From Aquanectria penicillioides (Eukaryota > Ascomycota > Sordariomycetes > Hypocreales > Nectriaceae), in the NCBI GenBank assembly GCA_003415625.1, contig PYIU01000011.1:1687001-1751000 (forward strand): DNA of 64,000 nt. The letters run 5' to 3'. The notes under the pieces were generated by a model. That model searched no databases, had not been told where the DNA came from, and saw only the letters and a list, made by a program, of their open reading frames with translations. Below are positions 33,582 to 44,814 of this stretch, piece by piece (position 1 is the stretch's first letter; the number at the start of each line of letters is the position of its first letter). Both the position numbers and the translations under genes were made by a program.

Positions 33582-34817
33582 ATGACGGGATTTCTGGTTC
33601 CCCCTTGGTACAAACCCGACGTGTCCAGCAGAGAGGACATGACGACTGCCTCTGTGGCCTGGGGCATCTCCCTGGCCACGGCGCTATTTGCCACGACCAA
33701 GGCGCTGAAGCAGACCAAGTCGACATATGCCAGGAGGAACAGGATAACGATTTATATTGCCTTGATCTGGGGAGAGATTTTGTCCAGCATTGCACTGAGC
33801 ATCATTTGCTGGCTATATTTGCATGACATCATCGAGCCGAGCATGCAATTCTTCCTCTTCATTAGTGAGTCGAGTACTACAAGCATCAGTATGACAAGAC
33901 CAGCTTTTACTAACGCCTAACTACCAGTTGTGACATGGTCCACGCAGGTCCAATGCCTCATCCAAATTATCATCAACCGAGTTGGCCTACTTATGGTCGT
34001 CCGCCAGAATGCGACTCGGCTCAAATGGGCGTGCTTTCTTATTCTGCTCGCAATCAATATCAGCGTCGCTTGCATCTGGATTCCTGCCCGCCTCCAGATA
34101 AACCCGACATTCATCCACGTCAACGAAATCTGGGACCGATGCGAAAAGGTCATCTTTGGCATCATGGATGCCGCCTTGAACTTTTATTTCATTTTCATCG
34201 TTAAATCCCGTCTTGTTTCAAACGGCCTGCATAAATACACTCGCCTGTACCACGCCAACTTGGTTCTCGTTGGTCTCTCCATTGCCTTGGATGTAAGCTA
34301 CCCAACCACTCCTTTTGATGTATAGATTCTAACTATGATTGCGATAGGTGCTCCTCATTTGCATGATGTCTTTGCCAAACGGCTTCGTGTATGCTTCTCT
34401 CTCAATCCACATGTCACATTTTTTCACCACTGACGCCTCGTCTGTAGCTACGTTCAATTCCATCCGCTCGTGTACCTGTTCAAGCTCCACATTGAGTTGG
34501 AAATGGCGAATCTCATTGGCAAGGTCGTCAAAGCCTGCAATTCGAATACTAGCAACGGCTACAACTCCAGGGCTACCAAGAGCGGAACACACGGACACCA
34601 CAGCCGCTTCACTGTCACTGGCAGTATGCATACTAGAACCCATATCGAGACGGCAGAAGAAGATGAAGTGGGACTCCAGGAGCGAGAGAATCTGGAGGGG
34701 ATCCGAAAGACTGTCGAAACACGGGTTGAATCGACAGAAGTGGCTGAGGATGACGACATTACCGAATATCATGAGAGGGCTGTCAGCGAAGCAAGTTCAT
34801 CAAAGCATACGCAATAA
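33582..34817 (+). CDS. Seven-helix-type integral membrane protein
   Basis: Four exons, 33582-33864, 33928-34292, 34348-34388 and 34448-34817, give about 352 residues. All junctions keep phase and have canonical ends. The 41-nt third exon leads into VQFHPLVYLFKLHIELEMA. Six to seven hydrophobic helices cover residues 20-245 (e.g. ITIYIALIWGEILSSIAL, WACFLILLAINISVACIW, VIFGIMDAALNFYFIFIV). A polar tail of about 100 residues, rich in Ser, Thr and Glu, follows and is probably cytosolic. The layout is that of fungal seven-helix receptor-like proteins (PTH11/rhodopsin-like groups), but the signature residues of those groups were not found, so the assignment is only topological. The start was chosen because the helices follow it directly. 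Confidence 0.68.
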
Positions 34818-35656
34818 GTTTAATACTGGGATCAGGATTCATAATAGATCATTAGATGCAATTGCGACTTTACTAATATACTTAATAATATATATAAATA
34901 CCCTAGTGCCAACTTGGTTCGTCACTGATATCGTGTCGTCTTTGCCAGCACCATTGCAAGTAATATTGGTTGTTGGCGCCTGTTCTGCTGTCTATTTGTT
35001 GATTCTATCCCTACAAATACGGAGTAGAAGGAGTTGGATCACTTCATAGTTAACTCACTCCAACTCTCATCCATGACGTCGATGCCGGTGTTTGTATGAA
35101 AGCTGACTCTAGTCGAATGGCTGGGAATGCACATCCAGCCAAGTGGCGGATAATCACCTTAACGGGGATAACGGGGACGAAACAAGAATATTGGAGGCGC
35201 TAGAGGAAAGATATGTAAAGTTAAACCTCATTTGACTAATACCAATACCCAAGAACCTTTCTTGCGCATACCTTACGGTTCAACCTTTCGATCGCTCCAG
35301 CCATGTCTAACCTAATCGGAAGTGCGAACAGGTCATGTTGACAATCTTGCACTGTGAGGGGATATCATTGAGCGGAGAAATTGGAAACTCTTGGTGGCCA
35401 GTGTGAGCAGACTGGGGAATGCAAGGATGCAATGGCAATGTAACTTTGCAACCAGGTATTTTACTCACAAAACAATCATCATCAACTCTTTAATATTCAT
35501 TTTCAACTGTGACTCGTGATAGTACAAACATATAATATGGCACGGGGACTTTGAGCACTCCAGCTATATGAGCCAGCTGTATCTGGACTAGGTAACAAAA
35601 AGAAAATGTTTAGGACAGAAGTCGTTTTTAAGACTAATAATTTCTCATAATCTTGA
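34818..35656. other. Convergent intergenic region
   Basis: About 840 bp of AT-rich sequence between the 3' ends of the membrane protein and ankyrin genes. No gene, repeat or RNA is recognised. Confidence 0.45.
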
Positions 35657-37650
35657 TCAATATTTCCCCATTCCTGTATTATAATCTGGTGGTGGTGACA
35701 GCGGCCTTGGCTGCTCAAGTGACTGTGTTCGCATCCCTGCCTGGTGCTCATCAGGGGCACCTGGGGATGCAAACCCGAGCGCCTTCATCACCAGGGGATT
35801 CGAAACCGCGCCGGCAAGTTCGATTGGAGTAGTATATCCTCCAAGCTTGAGATCAGCACCCTGTTTCACCAGCAGTTCAATCACATCTACGTCCTGCTTC
35901 GCGATGGCTTGCATCAACGGTGTCCTTCCCTTGTCGTCTGCAGTGTTGCAGTTGGAGCCATGCTCAAGCAGAAGTTGTACTAATGAGGTCCATCCATTAT
36001 CAATGGCGTGCAACAAAAGAGTCACTCCCGACGATAGCTTCTGGTCTGTCATGGCTCCGTGCCCCAACATTAACCTGACAATCTCTGTGTCTCCTATATC
36101 GACGGCATAGCATATGGCTTGTTTACCCGTGGCTCTGTCTGTGACATTTGGTGAAGCGCCATGCCCCAGGAGCTGTTGCACAACCTCAAATCTACCCATA
36201 TCTGATAGTTGCGTATCCTTGATTGCCATCATGAGAATTGACTGGCCTCGAAGATCGGTCACATTGGCGTTGGCACCCCGTCCTAGCAGGAGATATACGA
36301 CATCAAGCCGCCGTTTCGCCATTGAATCCGCCAGTATCGTGGTTCCATTTAGAATGTGGCCATTTGCGTTGGCGCCATAGTCAAGAAGCACCTGGATCAT
36401 AGCAAGGCTGTTTCGTGCGACAGCCATAGCCAAGACCGAACAGCCATTAAGGTCCAGAGCGTTTGAGTTTGCTCCATATTTCAAGAGCAAGCGAGCAAGG
36501 TCCACATTGTCTTTTTTAACAGCCAGTAAAATGGCGGGCCTGCCTGAGATGTGAGTTGTGTTTGAATTAGCACCTTTCTTCAGAAGCAACTCAACGGCTT
36601 CGAGATTTTCGCTGGTCACGATATCAATGAAGAGAGAACGCCCAGACAAGGACTTCTGGGCCACATCAGCTCCTTTGGCAATCAGCAGCTGAGTGATATC
36701 AAGATATCCCATAGAAGCAGCCAAGAAGAGGGGAGGCAGCTTGGTTCCGTCTCGCAGTTTGACGTTAGCACCAGATTCCAGAAGGAACCTGACTGCATCA
36801 GCTTTCCTTGCCAAGATTGCGCAACTCAAAGCCGTTCTGCCCTGATTATCCCGATCTTCAATCTTAGTACCCTGCCCAAGAAGATCTCTCATCAGGCTAA
36901 TGTCTCCCTGAGAAGCAGCTTGACAAAATGCCGTAGCTCTGCCAGCTGCATTCAACGACGACACGTTGAGAGTAGCGCTTTCATAAGATGGAGGTTCATC
37001 ATCGGCGAGCATGAGTGTTTTAGCAGCAGAGGCCTCCTTCGCTGGCTCACTGAGACCGGGAAAGATGCTACCGGACCCTGCGGCTTTTTCAGTGGCCTGG
37101 GTGACCTTGTTCAAAGATGTGGTCGCCTTGGAGGAATTTAGCCCGCTATCTTGAGACTCTGCCGTTGGCCTGTGGATGGTTCTGTGAGCTGAGTTGCAAA
37201 AACAGGTCCAAGAGGATTTGGATGAGCTTACATGGAAAGCAGGCTAATTAAATATGCAAAATAGTGATAATAGGCGGTTAGAGCATCGTTATGGGTGGAT
37301 ATGAACTGCTTATTCACAAGGCCGGCATTGTCGATGTGCAGACTCCCGAGTCGCGTATGCAGCTCTGCAGTGAAAGCGTCAAAGGAGTAGAGTAGGTGGC
37401 TAAGCTGGGCCTCAAGCTTGGAGGAGACAGCTGTCGCGACATGAAGAAGGGCTTCAAGCTGAGATGCTTGTAGGTAGATGTGATGCAAAGCAGCTGAAAT
37501 TGCGGATAGCTGAGGAATAGCTGGGGCCTTTTTGCCGGGGGTTGTGATGACTTCATGCACAAGATCATTGAGATCTCCCGCAGTCGAGAGGGCTCGGTCA
37601 GAAATGGCCGAGGTTATAGATGATAGCGAAGCCACTGAAATGCTGTCCAT
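35657..37650 (-). CDS. Ankyrin-repeat protein with helical N-terminal domain
   Basis: Two exons, 37650-37232 and 37169-35657, are separated by a 62-nt intron whose junction codon reads ATG in phase. The protein has about 643 residues. Residues 1-140 are predicted all helical (AISAALHHIYLQASQLEALLHV, cut here to the recognisable part) and resemble helical N-terminal domains found before repeats in fungal STAND-type proteins. From about 214 to 600 run about eleven ankyrin repeats (e.g. GRTALSCAILARKADAVRF, GWTSLVQLLLEHGSNCN). No NACHT, kinase or membrane segment is present. It is probably a cytosolic scaffold. The ending LSPPPDYNTGMGKY is proline-rich. The partner is unknown. Confidence 0.8.
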
Positions 37651-38924
37651 GGTGAAGGTGGATGAGATTTTGATTGAGAGGCCGCTTGAGCCGATTCAAA
37701 TGGCTCACCGGCCTATAATATAGGCTATAGCGAGCCGTTGGTCAATTCTCAAGATTACAAGGCTGACTCTCGATGCCCAGGGCTGACTGCGGAGCGTCGT
37801 AGCGGATGACGCGGCCCACAGTTTTCGGTGTGTGCCGGAGGCCTATGAGGGGGACTATTTGCGGAGTGTGTCAGGTCATGAGCGTCCATTTTCAGTCGGC
37901 GCAGCCATTCACGGCTGTAAAGTGTTCGCTAATCACGATGGTTCCAAGCTTTTTCGGACAGGGATGATGCCGTGGCGGGTGCCTATTTTCCGGATCGCAA
38001 CCTTTGGGACCCGTCGCGTCATATCAAAGACGGCACGTGTGGGTAACGTAACCTTGTATAGGGCATAGGGCATCCAGTTGTATCCTAAACAGTCTGTGGG
38101 TGTTACAATTGGATGTTTGGTCTTGGGTGATGGCCAGATTGAGAACGCAGAGAACTTGTGGTGCTGACGAACAATGCTTCTTGTACCAACTCCATGCACG
38201 ACGGCCACAATATAAGAATAGAAATTATGAATAATGAACGGGGGACAAAAACCCAGGAAGGAAATAGACTTTGGAGAACACTGACACCACCGAAAGAAAT
38301 GGATGTTTTATGAGGGAAACTGGAAGGTAGAAAGGAATGTGGAAAACATATATATAAATAAATGACTGAAAAATAGTAGACTGGACCAAATCGTTCAAAA
38401 TAGAGTGAATAAATATTAGGCCAACTTGATCAATCAGAAGCACATAAAATAAAGATGGGCCGAAGAAGTTGTTTCTTGGGGATGCTTGTGTGTTGAGACC
38501 AGCCGGTTTTTCTATTGAGATGGATGTTACTGAACCCGTCTCAACCGATCATATCGATGCTGAGTAGTAGTACAACTACCCTGTACTAACTTTCCCCGAC
38601 TCAATAATGGTACAAGAGAATGATGCGCCTTACTCGGGCTATAGCCTCGCATGTTTTCATCGAATATTGATCCGATTATGCCTCTAAGGTAGGCCAATTC
38701 TTTAGGCTTCGCTAGTTGATGTAGCGCTGGGCAAGCCACCAAAAGTGTGGATTACCTGTAGAACACGTGAGTCGACCCACTTTGGCAGGCAGCATAGGCG
38801 ACCAGACCCAGAGGTTTGTTGATGTTTGTTTCAATTACTGACTCTCACTTCTCAGCATTATCACGCTACTATCAACGATATCGGCTTCAATTTGGCACAT
38901 ATATCTCTCAATTGAGCTTGAAAT
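37651..38924. other. Divergent intergenic region
   Basis: About 1.27 kb between the ankyrin gene and the rightward 2EXR gene, so both promoters lie here. The middle is AT-rich with short A/T tracts. Open frames below 95 codons show no family resemblance. Confidence 0.45.
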
Positions 38925-40136
38925 ATGCCTGGCGATGAATTTCATTTATTTCTCTCTCTACCATTGGAGATCCGCCGGCAAATCTACCTGTTAGCTACTC
39001 CACCGCGAATCGTCCATGTTCGAGAATCTCCATACCCTGATGAAGAGTTCGAGACGACGTTCCGCGACAACCTACAGGATAAATTTGAGAAATTACCTGT
39101 ACATCCTAACTTGGTCTACTTTGCCCACAACTGGCGCCCACACTTGGAAAACTGGACGGCAAGACGGCCGTCATGGGCGGCCTGGAAACAAACACCTCTT
39201 GAATCCTTTGGTTTCACCAATTCAAGGCCACGAGAAAAGTCCCCTTGGACGCCCACAGTTGAGACGCCGGAAATTGATCCCCTAATATTTGGGGTTGACC
39301 CTTTTCTGGCATGGAACATGTGCAGAGAAAGTCACCTCTGCAGCTCAGCTCCCATTCCACCACTGCTACACACGTGCACCGAATCACGTCAGATCCTCAA
39401 GGGCTACGGATATGAGTTGGCATTTCGAACTCGCACATCTGGCCCAAGGACCTGGTTTTGCTTTCGACACGATACCCTCCTTCTAAAAAAGACCGACGAT
39501 GTCTCGTCAATTCTCGACAGAGGGAACCACAACATTGGGCAATTCGACCCCGAAGACCTTGTAAAAGTACGCCGACTTGCATTGTCTGATATGCAACTTC
39601 ACACACACCTGCATCGAGATGAGCTATCAAACGCCCTGAGATTATTGCCCGGCCTAGACGAGTTTTTTTGTGTTTGTATTCTCTCAAATGAAATCTCGGA
39701 AGCAAACTGGAGCAGGGCTAAAGTTCAAATAAAGATGCATAGCCGTGAGACTGACCGTGGGGGAAGAAACCTGCCCTGGGAATTCGTACCTGCCAAGGAA
39801 TCCGAGTTGACAACACGGTCACTTGTATGGTGTTCTCCGTATTGGTATGATAAAGGATACCTTGACGGCCACAACGGCGAGGAAGTTAGGAGGAGGAATG
39901 GCATAAAATACGGCCATTTTCTTGCAGATGTTTCAAAACTAGCCGAGATGCATGTGACCACGTTGAGAGACGACATTGTGCGAGAGGAAGGCGTTGATCC
40001 ATGGAAGATTCCGCGTATCAACTTCGTTCATGTTGGCTCGAGAGATCGCCTGGATCTGATGGACCACGCGACGGAATACATTCAGCAGCTATCGGACACA
40101 GAGAAGCACTGGATGCATCTTAGAAGATGGAACTAA
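38925..40136 (+). CDS. 2EXR domain protein
   Basis: An intronless gene of 403 codons. The N-terminus FHLFLSLPLEIRRQIYLLA, then PRIVHVRE, and later LLHTCTESRQILKGYGYELAF with RHDTLLL, is the pattern of the fungal 2EXR family, named after its two E-x-R motifs (LEIR and ESR). These proteins are expanded in Pezizomycotina and their biochemical role is not established. The insertion between the two halves is long (about 100 residues) and Trp/Pro-rich. A C-terminal region after about 200 has no recognised domain. Confidence 0.82.
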   Translation: MPGDEFHLFLSLPLEIRRQIYLLATPPRIVHVRESPYPDEEFETTFRDNLQDKFEKLPVHPNLVYFAHNWRPHLENWTARRPSWAAWKQTPLESFGFTNSRPREKSPWTPTVETPEIDPLIFGVDPFLAWNMCRESHLCSSAPIPPLLHTCTESRQILKGYGYELAFRTRTSGPRTWFCFRHDTLLLKKTDDVSSILDRGNHNIGQFDPEDLVKVRRLALSDMQLHTHLHRDELSNALRLLPGLDEFFCVCILSNEISEANWSRAKVQIKMHSRETDRGGRNLPWEFVPAKESELTTRSLVWCSPYWYDKGYLDGHNGEEVRRRNGIKYGHFLADVSKLAEMHVTTLRDDIVREEGVDPWKIPRINFVHVGSRDRLDLMDHATEYIQQLSDTEKHWMHLRRWN

Positions 40137-40406
40137 GAAGTCCTTGAAAAAGACCGAAGCCTGAATTAATGCGGGACCCGTGGATAGCTAGTTGAGGACT
40201 TTGATGAATGTGGGATTGGTATCCAGCGGTACATTTACAAACACAATCAGTCTTTTGAACTGTAAGGATTTGTGTAAGATAATTCTTGGTCTGGCTCTAT
40301 TATGTATTGATGTAGCTACTTTCGAGATGATTCTAGCTCAAGAAGTTGAAAAACCACTTTGTCTATTTCCTCATCAAAGTATCGACTCTTAAGAGTGTTG
40401 GCTAGC

Positions 40407-41227
40407 TCAGTGTTCTCGAATTTGGCTGATTATTGACTCTAGGGCTTTGAACAGGTGGTTGGGCATGGAGATAAATGGAACATGGCTTGCGGGGAGCGAC
40501 TCGGATATAAGTCTTGACCCTGCTTGCTGAGCCATTTGCTGTTGCACGGGATAAGGCAAGGCATGGTCCTCGGTGCAGTAAATGTAGGCATTCGATATTG
40601 TTGTAGACCAAGGCTCGAAGATTGATGGCGCGGAAAAGAGACCTGATGCTGAGTGGGTCACCTCCTTGGACCACTTTTCCTGAGATGGAACATCTAGGTC
40701 GTTGAATGCAACTTCTGGCAGCATCTCTGCCACACCAATCACTCGGTCACCCTTTTTCATGTTAGCGGTCTCGCTTCTACACGTGACGTATTCAAACTGC
40801 CGAGTCTCACCATTGGCTTCATCCAAGGTAGCGGATTCCCTCCTAGCATGTCAAGAATGGACTTTCCGGCTGGGATCATGAACGCTGATAGAAAAATAAT
40901 CTGCGAAACGCCTCCTCCCGAACCAGCAGCTTTTCTCGAGGCTGTATCCAAGCCTTCGATTGCATTGCTGCCCACGAGACCTCCAGCAGAATGACAAAGG
41001 ACTACAACTTCTTTGCCCTCTTGCAGCAGCGCGTTGAGAGTATCCCGTGCCGCGGCAACGTCATCAGCAAGACCAGCCAGCGGCAAGGTTGTGCCGCCTA
41101 GGGTCGGGGGCTTGACGTATTGGGTAGGGTAACCCCCTTTCTCTACAACTGCGATGAACAGTTCCCAAGCGGATGGTAGCTGCCATGCTCCAGGTAAAAT
41201 AACAATGGTGGGCTTAGTTTGCGTCAT
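40407..41227 (-). CDS. Alpha/beta hydrolase (esterase-like)
   Basis: Two exons, 41227-40811 and 40751-40407, flank a 59-nt intron with an ACCGCTAAC branch region. They give 253 residues. The start TIVILPGAW is the first strand and oxyanion region. S80 in VLCHSAGG is the nucleophile. D201 (CTEDHALP) and H229 (PASHVPF) fit the rest of the triad. The family covers small esterases and carboxyl-ester or lactone hydrolases. Starts 41305 and 41284 would add 26 or 19 residues. I chose 41227 because homologues of this type begin right before the first strand. Its neighbour across 0.9 kb is a leftward reductase gene, so the two may be functionally linked. Confidence 0.82.
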
Positions 41228-42150
41228 GATGCTGGTCGAATTGGATTGTGTGCGAGTATGGGAATATGGTCGCGCTATCGACATCAAGGGCAGTATCCTG
41301 GGCATTTATAGATTGCCTCGTTCTGAAACGCAGAAATGGGGCGTGGTAACTCATTCGTCATGCTATGGAGACACGTTGATTTAGGAATCATTCTCCGCTG
41401 GACCCACGAGTTGCAAACTTTGAAGCCCCACTGATGACATGGATATCATGGCACACGATGCGATAGTGAATGCGATCTTTTAAGTTGCATTGCAGCACCA
41501 TGCGTTAATCCACCTGTAGAAAACCCCCTTGTAGCTCATTTCATGGTGGTGGTACTTGTCAAAGTCCCCAGCCCTTTTGAGACTGACGTGATGGTTTTGA
41601 GTGCTGCCAGGGCCTGGCGTTTAGCAACAGAACAATGTAACAATCCACTTCTGTAGACATTGTCGTGCCGAAACCCACTTACTAATTAATCCACTCGTAA
41701 CCCATGCCTCCGAGGAATGTTACCCACCATAGGAGCTCATTTGGGGTTCTTCAACGGAGGGCGGGGAAAATCAGAGTAATGGATATCACTCCAGCGGAGA
41801 GCGGCAAGGGCATACTGAGCTTGACTATATTGGACTGTATGCCACGCTTGGATTCCCTAGATGAGTTGGGTATACCGAATTGGGCTTTGAACGGCCAGTT
41901 TAATGATCCTTGTTAGAGCCAGTAGTCCACTGTTGTCCCTGCCGACTAAGATGTATCAAAGGGCGAAGGAAAAAGGTAAGGATTGTAAATTTGTTAAAAA
42001 CAAGTACGATAATGCCATTTTCTAAGATCTTCCATGGATTTTCACCTAACACACGTATCTGACGGAATTGCCTTTCCCCGTGTACAGAAGTAGTTATGAT
42101 GCACGAGATCGTGCAACACATTTTGTCGAAATCAATCAAACGCACGCAGA
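41228..42150. other. Intergenic region
   Basis: About 920 bp between two leftward genes. It should hold the hydrolase promoter. One 70-codon open frame at 41704-41916 has no family resemblance. The GC-rich cluster element described further right is not seen here. Confidence 0.45.
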
Positions 42151-43292
42151 TCAGTCAGTGTCTTGATCGGCATGATCAACCCGAATTACAACCTTGGAGA
42201 AATGCTTCTGCTCCTTGAGTCGCCTGTAGGCATCCTTTGCGTCTTTTAGCTCAAACACAACATCGTCGATTGCAGGTTTGATGCCCTTCTCATCAATAAA
42301 CTTGATGACCTCTCTGAACTGATTTCTGCTGCTTGCTAACAAGCCACGAACGATACAGGTATGCATCATTGTCGCAAACAGAGAAACAGGCTCAGCCTCC
42401 CCTCCGACCCCACCGACGATTACAACCACCCCGTCGACACGTACAGCCCCCAATGACTGGGGTTGAGTCTTGTTGCCTCCGATATCCACAACCATATCAA
42501 ATCCTCGGCCTCCCGGTGTCAGTCCACGGGCCTCTTGACCCCAGGCATCAGGTTTGGTTCGGTAGTTGACCACATGCTTTGCTCCGAGTCCTTTCAGACG
42601 AGCCGCCTTGTCCTCTGTAGATGTGGTAGCTACCACTGTGGCACCAACTGCAGTAGCTAGTTGCAAAGTGGCGATGCTGATGCCTCCTGTGCCCTGGACC
42701 AAAACCCAGGAATCTGGTCCAGCCTGTTTGCCCTGCAAACCGAACAGGGCGTTCCATGCGGTGGACCAAGTACACGACAAGGTTGATGCTGGTAGCCAGT
42801 CCAATGATGACGGGGCATGTACAAGTGCCTTTTCCGAAAATACGCCCTTGGATCGTAAAGTTCCATCAATTGCCTGTCCTAATGCACCGAGGGCGTCTGC
42901 CATGCTGGCTTGTGCATCGTCACCTTGGGACTCTACAAGCTTCGGCGCGATGTATGTCACAACCCGATCGCCAGCCTGAAAATCCTTGACAGATGACCCA
43001 ACGGCTTCAACAATGCCTGCTCCATCACATGCAGGGATAATTGGTGGTGTGATGGGGCCATTTACACCCTGTGGAGCGTTAGAATTGGGACATGATTATT
43101 GGGTCGCATGGCGCATAGACTCACCATAGGCCCAGCGATAACGAGCTCACGGTAGTTGAGACTTGCAGCGTATATCTTAACAAGAACCTGATTAGGGCCT
43201 AAATTGTTCGAGGTTGGCACTGGTACTTTCTCCTCGTACTTGAGGGACGTTTCGAAGCCTTCTTGGCCTGTCAAAACCCACTGTCGGGCCAT
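42151..43292 (-). CDS. Zinc-independent medium-chain reductase (quinone oxidoreductase-like)
   Basis: Two exons, 43292-43125 and 43068-42151, are joined over a 56-nt intron and give 361 residues. The catalytic-domain start KVPVPTSNNLGPNQVLVKIYAASLNYR is typical of medium-chain dehydrogenases. The zinc-binding GHE motif is replaced by PACDGAG, so the catalytic zinc is probably absent. The NADPH site is VLVQGTGGISIATLQLA followed by VVATTST. GAKHVVNY is the usual next segment. The protein ends FSKVVIRVD. It would reduce quinones, enones or aldehydes with NADPH. The start at 43292 is the first ATG in frame and gives the normal length. Confidence 0.87.
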
Positions 43293-43980
43293 ATCTAAGG
43301 TCTTCTTAGGGGACACCCGATTTTAATAAGGAAAATAGAATAATGTTTGAGATTTTTTGGTCACTACATCTCGGAAAACCACGAGCCTTTAAATATTCCG
43401 GCGACTAGGCCATGGTATTAGGGCAGCGCATGCACTTGAGATGGACATGACGCGGCAACTGCTTGCCGATTTGTTCTCATCCCGCACCCTTTTAGAGACG
43501 AATGGCCCTAGTCGCGAATATGATTGAAATACTTCAGTAATTAGATGGTTATTTATTATAAATCAAATTCCTCAAATGAGAGTTGACCAATCCTAGAGTT
43601 GGCGTGCGGAAAATATGCGGAGGTTTGCGGGAATGGAGCGGAAAACTCATGGGTGGATCTGGAGATTTAGCTTGAAGGGGACAGGCGTTGACAAAACCAC
43701 CAATCGCGAGTTAATTCCGAAACTTCCTGGATGAGCGGACCTAATCATAATGGAGGATTCAATACCATTGCATTCTTCCTATCTGCTGTCATCGCATGAT
43801 GTTTGAGAGTATTTGTCATCCTATCTTCTACATTCTCTAGTTATATGGCGAGGTTGTATTTTACTCTTCGATTTTACTCAAGTAATGGCGATACTATCTG
43901 CTTTTGAAACATTCAATAAATTTCAGCTACAGTTGACCCAAATTGTGTACCGTCGATGGGAGGACGAGGAGACTTGTTGA
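43293..43980. other. Intergenic region
   Basis: About 690 bp between two leftward genes, containing the reductase promoter. No coding sequence, repeat or exact copy of the CCGGCCCGRA element is seen. Confidence 0.45.
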
Positions 43981-44814
43981 TTAGAACAGTCTCACCGTCG
44001 GCGTCCACACATCATCCGCCACACAATACCACACCCCATTGATTGTTGCTGCCAGGAAGAACGTTGCTATCACGCTTGCAAACCCTACTTCACATGCCAA
44101 TACCTTCTGTTTCCAAGTCGACAATCCGGCACGAGATATGAACTGAACCAATATTTGCGCTTGCTCCAGAGCGTAGAACGGGAGCGACATCATCAGCGCT
44201 CCAAACCAGAAATTTGAATATGGCATGCCATGAAATAGGTATTCTTCCTTTTGGTGATACTTGTAAATGTGTGCCACAGAGGTGTTGGTACACTCAAATA
44301 AAGGTGTGCCAATAGCGCCGAGTAGCACCACCAGGATATAGGTCGTGTAATAACCAAATCTGTTGTACAGGATTGAACGATGGTCGTCAAGTAGCACCAA
44401 AGGAATCCCGAAAAAGAAGGCGTAGAACAGAATCATGGCCAATGCTGCCTTTTCTCCGGCCATGGTCCAGGCAGTCATAAAACGCTCGTCGGTAGTAAGA
44501 CGAAAGTAGTACTTGCTGTCGAACACCCACTCCATCACGCCACCACCAATAGATGAGGCTAGATAGACACCATAAAACAAAGGGTTCTTGGAACGCCAGA
44601 CATAGAAAACTCCACCAAAAAAGAGAATGAGGGAAACAGTCTCATAAAGTCGAATCACTTCCAAGCTGGGGAGTTCATCTGGGGGGGATGGCCATTGGTA
44701 TCCATGATAGTTTTGTCCAACAATACTGATGAGAATGGCGAAGAGAAGTTGATGCTGATTTGCGGGGTATCTCTTAGATAAATGTTTATAGCCTCTCGCC
44801 ATGGTTTCACCCAT
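43981..44814 (-). CDS. Integral membrane protein of unknown function
   Basis: A single frame. From the ATG at 44814 it encodes 277 residues with about seven hydrophobic helices (e.g. QLLFAILISIVG, AALAMILFYAFFFGIPLVLL, YILVVLLGAIGTPLF, GFASVIATFFLAATI). Conserved-looking polar spots inside or next to membrane segments, such as VMEWVFDSKYYF and HGMPYSNFWFGAL, hint at an enzyme or ligand-binding site. I do not recognise the family with certainty. An upstream in-frame ATG at 44964 would add 50 residues, but that stretch covers a copy of the cluster's GC-rich element and encodes an unlikely basic leader, so I treat it as promoter. A transport or cyclase-like role in the cluster is speculation. 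Confidence 0.7.
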   Translation of the reverse strand: MGETMARGYKHLSKRYPANQHQLLFAILISIVGQNYHGYQWPSPPDELPSLEVIRLYETVSLILFFGGVFYVWRSKNPLFYGVYLASSIGGGVMEWVFDSKYYFRLTTDERFMTAWTMAGEKAALAMILFYAFFFGIPLVLLDDHRSILYNRFGYYTTYILVVLLGAIGTPLFECTNTSVAHIYKYHQKEEYLFHGMPYSNFWFGALMMSLPFYALEQAQILVQFISRAGLSTWKQKVLACEVGFASVIATFFLAATINGVWYCVADDVWTPTVRLF

